Part shown: in pieces, positions 45,013 through 50,639 of the stretch
Layout of the letters: every line of letters starts with the position of its first letter
How positions within the stretch are numbered: position 1 is the first letter of the stretch
Source: an uncultured beta proteobacterium
GTDB lineage: Bacteria; Pseudomonadota; Gammaproteobacteria; Burkholderiales; Burkholderiaceae_C
DNA length: 50,639 nt
Reading direction: 5' to 3'
Assembly (NCBI GenBank): GCA_903897005.1
Contig: CAITZZ010000046.1
Location: 1-50,639 of the forward strand
Translations under genes and position numbers: made by a program
The notes under the pieces: model-generated
The model's input: only the letters and a program-made list of their open reading frames with translations
Database searches by the model: none
What the model was told of the DNA's origin: nothing

Positions 45013-46944
45013 ATGAAGTACGCTGAAGCCGGAATCAACCTTGAAATTGACCTCGGCACCGGGAACATCGAACGCAAAGCCACTGACGAAAAGTTGACGG
45101 AGCTCCATCTCGGCGGACAGGGTACGGCCGCCAGGATACTCTGGGACCGGGTGCCGCCCGAAGTGGACGCCTTTTCGCCCGACAACCTGCTGATCTTTAG
45201 CACCGGCTTGCTTGTTGGGACACCGGTCATTGGCGCCAATCGCACCATGGTGAACACGATTTCACCTCAAACGGACCGTTATTCCCATTCGATATTTGGT
45301 GGTTTTTTCGGGCCCGAACTCAAATACGCCGGCTACGACAAGATCATTTTGCGGGGCAAGGCGCCAAGTCTGGTCTACCTGTACATCCACAACGACAAGG
45401 TAGAGATCCGCGACGCCGCCCACCTCCAGGGCAAAGGCGCTTCGGAAACAGCGGAGATCATTCAAGCTGAGTTGAAGGACACGCGAATTCAGGTGGCGGC
45501 CATCGGACTGGCGGGTGAAAACAGGGTGTTCATGGCCTCCATCGAGCATGCTAATTCCAGCGCGTCACGCGGCGTTGGCATGATCATGGGCGACAAGCGG
45601 CTCAAGGCCATTGCGGTTCGCGGTACCAAGGATACCTACGTAGCCAAGCCGGCCGAACTGTTTCAAATCTGCAACCGCATGGTGCAGGAAATTCACGACA
45701 ACCCGGACGCTGGCGACACCATGGCGCACGGCGAGGGTGATGAATTTCACGTTAACAATTTTGCCTGGGGCAATGCACGTGGACGGCGCAAGGATTTCTG
45801 GAGCAAGGAACGCGAAGAAGCCTGGCTCTCCCTGGAAAACAAGCTGCGGGTGCGCTGGAATGGCTGTTACAACTGCCCGAAAGATTGCCATCAGGCGATC
45901 AATTATCCGGGCCGGCGCCCCTATTTTCAGAAGTGCTACAGCAAGCTGACCTATGCCATGGCGGCGATGGAGGATCTGGAATTCGACTACGACATCATCG
46001 GACTTACGCAGGAGTACGGCCTGGATGCCTATTCCACGCCGCAAGTGATGGCCTTTGCCATCGAGCTCTATGAAGCAGGCATCTTGACCAGCCAGGATCT
46101 GCCGGATTTTCCCGCCACTGGCGCGGCACGCTTCTTTTACCTTTTGGAAAAAATCGTTCGCCGCGAAGGGATTGGTGACGCGCTCGCCAATGGCGTCTAC
46201 CTGGCCGCGCGCCAGATCGGCAAGGGGGCGGAAGCCTTCGACCACAACACGATGAAGAAGTTTGAGCAGGTGCCGATCAAGCTCTCGATGATCAACTACC
46301 CCTACTTTCTGATGTACGCCACCGGCGAGAAGATGGCCATCAACCAGATAGAAGGCTCCTTTCCGCAGACCCCTATTGCAGACAGGGCCGAGCGTGAGGC
46401 CTATGTCAAGGGCTGGGTTGCCGCGCCCGAGCGATTCAAGAAGTGGCTGATGGAATGGGAACCGCGCACCCACCCCAGCATCGAAGCGTCGGTTCATATC
46501 TGCGACTGGAATGAAACCATGCACTATGTGGATGACGCCATCGGCACCTGTGCCTTCCTGTCGTCTTTTCGTGGCCAGTTTGGTGGTCGACCGCCCTATC
46601 ACATTCACAACCTGCCCGAACTCATATCGCTGGCCACCGGCAAGCCGCTCGACTCGGACGGACTGTGGAAAATTGCCGCCCGTAACCGCAATCTGATCCG
46701 GGCGATCAATATCCGGCGCGGTCTGCGGCGTGTGGACGAAGCGCCCCCGGCTAACCAATGGAAGCACCGCGATCCGCTGGCTGAGAAGCAACTGCTCGAC
46801 GCCTATTACGAATTCAAGGGCTGGAACGACGACGGGATTCCCACTGCCGAAACGCTGGACAGCTTCGACCTGCCCTACGTCAAGGACGATTTCATTAGCC
46901 GCGGAATCCTGGAAAAAGAGCACATGACTCATGACACGACGTGA
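45013..46944 (+). CDS. Tungsten-dependent oxidoreductase of the AOR superfamily, BamB-like (class II aryl-CoA reductase) candidate
   Basis: A 643-residue AOR-family protein. [4Fe-4S] ligands are CYNCPKDC (Cys285, 288, 292) and Cys513 in DAIGTC; pterin-binding regions include GGFFGPELKYAGYDK. Several blocks agree with what I recall of BamB rather than aldehyde oxidoreductases: VYLYIHNDKVEIRDA, NFAWGNARGRRKDFW, the C-terminal RRVDEAPPANQWKHRDP, and FKGWNDDGIPT followed by YVKDDFISRGIL. Residues Glu244, His246 and Cys308 are candidates for the zinc site of BamB. BamB reduces benzoyl-CoA to a cyclic dienoyl-CoA without ATP. The subfamily call is from memory of the family, not a search. AGGAG precedes the ATG. 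Confidence 0.85.
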   Translation: MKYAEAGINLEIDLGTGNIERKATDEKLTELHLGGQGTAARILWDRVPPEVDAFSPDNLLIFSTGLLVGTPVIGANRTMVNTISPQTDRYSHSIFGGFFGPELKYAGYDKIILRGKAPSLVYLYIHNDKVEIRDAAHLQGKGASETAEIIQAELKDTRIQVAAIGLAGENRVFMASIEHANSSASRGVGMIMGDKRLKAIAVRGTKDTYVAKPAELFQICNRMVQEIHDNPDAGDTMAHGEGDEFHVNNFAWGNARGRRKDFWSKEREEAWLSLENKLRVRWNGCYNCPKDCHQAINYPGRRPYFQKCYSKLTYAMAAMEDLEFDYDIIGLTQEYGLDAYSTPQVMAFAIELYEAGILTSQDLPDFPATGAARFFYLLEKIVRREGIGDALANGVYLAARQIGKGAEAFDHNTMKKFEQVPIKLSMINYPYFLMYATGEKMAINQIEGSFPQTPIADRAEREAYVKGWVAAPERFKKWLMEWEPRTHPSIEASVHICDWNETMHYVDDAIGTCAFLSSFRGQFGGRPPYHIHNLPELISLATGKPLDSDGLWKIAARNRNLIRAINIRRGLRRVDEAPPANQWKHRDPLAEKQLLDAYYEFKGWNDDGIPTAETLDSFDLPYVKDDFISRGILEKEHMTHDTT

Positions 46945-47449
46945 TCGAGTAGACAACAAGCAGCCAGTATCTGGCGCAGCGTTGCCTGTCGCTGTCAACG
47001 AAGATGGCCACACGCCCCTGCGGATGTGGGTGCGTCTGGTGGCGTGTTACCACTTGATGGAAATCCGCTTACGCACTGAGTTGCGCAACGGTTTTGACAC
47101 AACCTTGCCACGCTTTGACCTTATGTCCCAGCTCTACCGCTACCCGGAAGGTCTGAAGATGGGGGAACTGTCGAGACTTTTGATGGTGACCTGCGGCAAC
47201 ATCACTGCGCTGACCGATCGTCTGATTGAGGAGGACCTGGTTCAACGGCGCGACGACCCGAATGATCGTCGTGCTTACGCCATCAGTTTGACTCCCAAGG
47301 GCAAGAAACTGTTCCAGAAAATGGCGGTCCAGCACGAACGATGGGTTAGCTCGCTGCTCGGTGATTTTGATCCATCGGAACTTCAGCAACTTAGCAGCCT
47401 GCTGGGTCAGTTGAAACAGGATATCACCAGCCGGTCAAAAACAAGCTGA
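46931..47449 (+). CDS. MarR-family transcriptional regulator
   Basis: A 172-residue winged-helix protein with a helical N-terminus (RMWVRLVACYHLMEIRLR), recognition region MGELSRLLMVTCGNITALTDRL and the wing DDPNDRRAYAISLTPKG. MarR proteins of aromatic pathways (for example BadR, GenR) usually repress and are released by a CoA thioester. Its start lies 14 bp inside the preceding gene, so it is produced with the operon it probably controls, through the palindrome at 43876-43889. Confidence 0.92.
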   Translation: MTRRDRVDNKQPVSGAALPVAVNEDGHTPLRMWVRLVACYHLMEIRLRTELRNGFDTTLPRFDLMSQLYRYPEGLKMGELSRLLMVTCGNITALTDRLIEEDLVQRRDDPNDRRAYAISLTPKGKKLFQKMAVQHERWVSSLLGDFDPSELQQLSSLLGQLKQDITSRSKTS

Positions 47450-47465
47450 ATATTGAAGGGAAATC

Positions 47466-49772
47466 ATGCGTATTGCAGTTCTTGGCGGCGGTCCCGCAGG
47501 TCTTTACTTCTCCCTGCTGATGAAGCAGGCCAACCCGACATGTGACATCACCACGTTCGACAGAAATGCGGCCGACAACACCTTCGGCTGGGGCATTGTC
47601 TTTTCCGACAAGACCATGGACGGCTTCCGCGAGGCCGATGAGAAGGTGGTCAATGAAATCGAAGCCAACTTCCGCCATTGGGATGATGTTGACGTCTTCT
47701 TCAAGGGCCGCAAGATCACTTCCAGCGGTCACGGCTTCTGCGGTATCGCACGGCTCAAGCTCCAGGAAATTTTCCAGAAGCGCTGCGCCGAGCTGGGCGT
47801 GAAGATGGTCTGGGAGACTGAAGTCACCGATCCCGACGAGTACGCCCGCAACTACGACCTGGTGGTCGCCGCCGACGGCGTGTCCTCGACTGTACGCAGC
47901 AAGTACGAGGCACACTTCAACCCCCGTATCGACGTGCGCACGAATCGCTTTATCTGGCTGGGCACCAAGAAGAAGATAGACACTGCTTTCACCTTCGCCT
48001 TCAAGGAAACAGAGTGGGGTTGGTTCAACCTGCATGCCTACCGCTTCAACGACGAGATGTCGACCTTCATCATCGAGACGCCGGAGCCTACCTGGTACCG
48101 CGCTGGTCTGGACAAGAAAGAACCGGCCGAAGCGATTGCCTTCTGCGAAAACCTCTTTGCCGACCTGCTCGATGGCAACAGCCTGATTTCCAACGCGCGC
48201 CACCTGCGCGGCTCCGCCGTCTGGATGAAGTTCAACCGCGTACTGTGCGAGCGCTGGTTCAAGGACAACATCGTACTCATCGGCGACGCCGCCCATACCG
48301 CCCACTTCTCGATCGGCTCCGGCACCAAGCTGGCGATGGAAGATGGCATCGCGCTGACCAAGGTACTCAACAGCAACGAAGGTACCGTGCCCGAGCGTCT
48401 GGCGCGCTACCAGGCCGAGCGCGAAACGGAAGCGCTCAAGCTGCAAAGCGCTGCGCGCAACCGCATGAGCTGGTTCGAGGACATCGAGCGCTACGTCTAC
48501 ATGGAACCGGAGCAACTGGCTTTCGCTGTGCTCACCGGCAGCCAGCGCGTCGGTCATGCGAATCAGAAACTGCGTGACGCCAGCTATGTCGAGAGCGTCG
48601 ACCGGTGGTTCCAGCAGCAGGCCGGTCTGCCCGCTGATCCGGCCAAGCCCGCGGTGCCGCCCATGTTCACGCCCTTCAAACTGCGCGACATGACGCTCAG
48701 CAATCGCGTGGTGGTCTCACCGATGTGTACCTACTCGGCGACCGACGGCCTGCCTGGCGACTTCCATTTCCAGCATTACACGGCGCGCGCTCTGGGTGGC
48801 GCAGCGCTGGTCATGACCGAGATGACCGTGATCTCGGAAGATGGCCGCATCACCCCCGGTTGCACCGGCATCTGGAACGATGCCCAACAGACTGGCTGGA
48901 AACGCATCGTCGACTTCGTGCATGCCAACAGCAGCGCCAAGATGGGTTTGCAGATTGGTCATGCCGGCCGCAAGGGATCGACCAGGCTGGCCTGGGACGG
49001 CATTGACCAGCCGCTCGACAGTGGCAACTGGCCCTTGATCGCTCCCTCACCCCTGCCCTACATCCAGGGCGTATCGCAAACGCCGCGCGAGATGAAGCTG
49101 GCCGACATGGACCGCGTGAAGGCCGACTTCATCGCCGCCACCCGGCGTGCCGACGCTGCCGGTTTTGACCTGGTCGAGTTCCACGCCGCACACGGCTACC
49201 TGATCTCGTCCTTTATTTCACCGCTGACCAATCAGCGCGATGACGAGTATGGTGGCAGCCTGGAGAACCGTTGCAAGTTCCCGCTGGAAGTATTCAAGGC
49301 CATGCGCGCGGTCTGGCCGGCCGGGAAACCGATGTCGGTGCGCATCTCGGCGCACGACTGGGCCGCTGGCGGCATCACGCCGGTTGATGCCACCCAGGTC
49401 GCCAAACTGTTCCAGGACGCAGGCGCTGACATCATCCACGTCTCCTCAGGGCAGGTGGTCAAGGAGGAACAACCGATCTATGGCCGCATGTTTCAGGTGC
49501 CGTTTTCAGAACGTATCCGCAACGAATTGCATGTGCCAACGATTGCCGTTGGCAACATTTTCGAGGCCGATCACGTCAACACGATTGTTGCCGCTGGTCG
49601 TGCTGACCTCTGTGCGCTGGCGCGTCCGCACCTGGCCGATCCGGCCTGGACCCTGCACGCGGCGGCCGAACAGGGTTACACGGGCGTCAACTGGCCAAAG
49701 CAGTACATCGGTGGCAAGGTGCAGCTTGAACGCAATCTGGAGCGCGCCGCTCAACTGGCGCTGAACGCCTGA
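47466..49772 (+). CDS. 2-Aminobenzoyl-CoA monooxygenase/reductase-type bifunctional flavoenzyme
   Basis: A 768-residue fusion. The first 385 residues are an FAD aromatic monooxygenase: GGGPAG (7-12), VVAADG (133-138) and [15 protein letters not shown] (272-286). After a Pro-rich linker (about 385-402) comes an Old Yellow Enzyme-type FMN reductase: [34 protein letters not shown] and [14 protein letters not shown]. This architecture is that of ACMR from aerobic 2-aminobenzoate degradation, which hydroxylates then hydrogenates the ring of 2-aminobenzoyl-CoA. The monooxygenase half also resembles salicylyl-CoA 5-hydroxylase, so the substrate is not certain. AAGGGA lies before the ATG. Confidence 0.92.
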   Translation: MRIAVLGGGPAGLYFSLLMKQANPTCDITTFDRNAADNTFGWGIVFSDKTMDGFREADEKVVNEIEANFRHWDDVDVFFKGRKITSSGHGFCGIARLKLQEIFQKRCAELGVKMVWETEVTDPDEYARNYDLVVAADGVSSTVRSKYEAHFNPRIDVRTNRFIWLGTKKKIDTAFTFAFKETEWGWFNLHAYRFNDEMSTFIIETPEPTWYRAGLDKKEPAEAIAFCENLFADLLDGNSLISNARHLRGSAVWMKFNRVLCERWFKDNIVLIGDAAHTAHFSIGSGTKLAMEDGIALTKVLNSNEGTVPERLARYQAERETEALKLQSAARNRMSWFEDIERYVYMEPEQLAFAVLTGSQRVGHANQKLRDASYVESVDRWFQQQAGLPADPAKPAVPPMFTPFKLRDMTLSNRVVVSPMCTYSATDGLPGDFHFQHYTARALGGAALVMTEMTVISEDGRITPGCTGIWNDAQQTGWKRIVDFVHANSSAKMGLQIGHAGRKGSTRLAWDGIDQPLDSGNWPLIAPSPLPYIQGVSQTPREMKLADMDRVKADFIAATRRADAAGFDLVEFHAAHGYLISSFISPLTNQRDDEYGGSLENRCKFPLEVFKAMRAVWPAGKPMSVRISAHDWAAGGITPVDATQVAKLFQDAGADIIHVSSGQVVKEEQPIYGRMFQVPFSERIRNELHVPTIAVGNIFEADHVNTIVAAGRADLCALARPHLADPAWTLHAAAEQGYTGVNWPKQYIGGKVQLERNLERAAQLALNA

Positions 49773-50533
49773 TGGGCCTGGCGCGTCACGCACTGGTCAC
49801 GGGCGGCGGCCGCGGCATCGGAGCAGCGATTGCTGCGGCGCTGGTCGCCGCTGGGCACCGCGTGACGATCACCGGGCGCGATGCTGCGCGGCTGACGAGT
49901 GTGGCCGAGGTGCTCGGAGAAAACTGCCAGGCGCTGGGCATGGACGTCACCGAGCGCACGTCAGTGGATGCCGCGCTGGCGCTAGCGCGCCAGCGTTTCG
50001 GCGCCATCGGGATTTTGGTCAACAATGCCGGTCAGGCTGCCAGTGCGCCGTTCATGAAGACCGATGCGGCCGTCTTGCAGGACATGCTGGCGGTCAACCT
50101 TGGCGGTGTTTTCAACTGCACGCAGTCCGTCTTGCCCGACATGATGGCCGCCAACTGGGGTCGCATCGTCAATGTGGCTTCCACCGCCGGGCTGCGCGGC
50201 TACGCCTACGTCAGCGCCTACAGCGCTGCCAAGCATGGCGTGATCGGTCTGACGCGCTCGCTGGCACTGGAGTTGGCGAGCAAAGGCATCACCGTCAACG
50301 CTGTTTGTCCCGGTTACACCGAAACGGATATTGTGAAAGAAGCCATTGCCAATATCATGGCCAAGACCGCACGCTCGGAAACCCAGGCGCGTGCCGAGCT
50401 CGCCAAATCCAATCCGCAGGGGCGCTTGGTGCAGGCCGAAGAAGTCGCCGACGGCGTGCTTTGGCTGGCAAGCGAAGGCGCAATCAGCATCACCGGCCAG
50501 GCCATTGCTGTTGCCGGTGGCGAAGTGATGTAG
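49772..50533 (+). CDS. Short-chain dehydrogenase/reductase, probable 3-hydroxyacyl-CoA dehydrogenase
   Basis: A 253-residue classical SDR: TGGGRGIG (10-17), NNAG (84-87), Ser137, and YSAAK (Tyr150, Lys154). Its ATG overlaps the monooxygenase/reductase stop by one base (TGATG), implying tight coupling. In this pathway it would oxidise a hydroxyl on the reduced ring or ring-opened CoA ester, using NAD(P). Acetoacetyl-CoA or ACP reductase-type activity is the generic alternative. Confidence 0.9.
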   Translation: MGLARHALVTGGGRGIGAAIAAALVAAGHRVTITGRDAARLTSVAEVLGENCQALGMDVTERTSVDAALALARQRFGAIGILVNNAGQAASAPFMKTDAAVLQDMLAVNLGGVFNCTQSVLPDMMAANWGRIVNVASTAGLRGYAYVSAYSAAKHGVIGLTRSLALELASKGITVNAVCPGYTETDIVKEAIANIMAKTARSETQARAELAKSNPQGRLVQAEEVADGVLWLASEGAISITGQAIAVAGGEVM

Positions 50534-50556
50534 TCAGGAATACAAAAGGAGACACC

Positions 50557-50639
50557 GTGTCAGAACTTTCCATGCAAGACAACAAGCGACCCTTCAGGGA
50601 CTACCCGGCGCGCCACTTCAAGTGGTCGTGTGACGGCGA
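50557..50639 (+). CDS. Enoyl-CoA hydratase-family protein, N-terminal fragment
   Basis: GTG at 50557 follows AAAGGAG six bases upstream and opens a frame running off the window edge. The visible 27 residues begin MSELSMQDNKRPFRDYPARH and continue with FKWSCDG, an N-terminus seen in crotonase-fold proteins of the aromatic-CoA type, where the next residues form the first beta strand. It lies 23 bp after the SDR gene, in line with ring-cleavage and beta-oxidation steps. Only the start is visible, so the family call is tentative. Confidence 0.6.
   Translation, partial: MSELSMQDNKRPFRDYPARHFKWSCDG

Noticed and set aside
45013-46944. Plain aldehyde ferredoxin oxidoreductase (AorB) as the final call
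   Set aside because: Superfamily motifs alone allow it, and AorB is the main alternative, but the N-terminal and C-terminal blocks and the aryl-CoA context fit BamB better. It is kept as the alternative, not excluded.

Overview
The window is a GC-rich, gene-dense chromosomal segment from a betaproteobacterium, most likely Burkholderiales/Comamonadaceae (Rhodoferax or Polaromonas-like). This rests on protein character and gene order: hfq-hflX-hflK-hflC-DUF2065-hisZ-purA joined directly to ndk-rlmN-pilF-rodZ-ispG-hisS-yfgM-bamB-der, plus sucA-sucB-lpd-zapE and a rluD/bamD divergent pair. No rRNA, tRNA, CRISPR array, insertion sequence or prophage was seen.

Layout. 0-5 kb (+): end of a thiolase and a FadB/FadJ-type beta-oxidation protein, a GNAT acetyltransferase, an EamA permease and a two-gene chromate transporter. 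5-10 kb: a membrane-anchored protein, rlmB, an orphan ABC ATPase divergent from a TesA-like esterase, selU and a gluconolactonase-like protein. 10-30 kb (-): an almost unbroken run from scpB to a cystathionine beta-lyase gene, covering nucleotide, histidine and isoprenoid synthesis, rRNA modification, envelope assembly, membrane proteolysis control and RNA chaperoning. 30-37 kb: rluD, bamD, a DinG-family helicase, DUF465, a PP2C phosphatase and zapE, with several overlapping gene ends. 35.8-41.9 kb (-): the 2-oxoglutarate dehydrogenase genes sucA, sucB and lpd.

42-50.6 kb is an aromatic-acid module working through CoA thioesters. A 2-aminobenzoate-CoA ligase-type gene (-) diverges from a + strand operon: VOC-fold protein, 12-cysteine ferredoxin, tungsten-enzyme (AOR superfamily) subunit, MarR regulator, 2-aminobenzoyl-CoA monooxygenase/reductase-type fusion, SDR and the start of an enoyl-CoA hydratase. 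The ferredoxin/tungsten-enzyme pair resembles BamC/BamB, the catalytic core of the ATP-independent class II benzoyl-CoA reductase known from strict anaerobes, more than ordinary aldehyde oxidoreductase. Its position between an oxygen-dependent monooxygenase gene and an aryl-CoA ligase gene is the most interesting protein-level feature.

The most interesting non-coding feature is between sucB and lpd (37.33-37.57 kb). Two inverted copies of a structured element of about 92-96 nt each have a long stem enclosing a 46-nt core. The cores differ at 8 positions: six form three compensatory base-pair changes and the other two are unpaired. The long stems are unrelated in sequence yet both pair. Wobble pairs fall on the same sense strand in both copies, which points to an RNA structure displaying an AAGGAGGA motif. 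A separate cloverleaf-like palindromic repeat lies at 6.33-6.40 kb.
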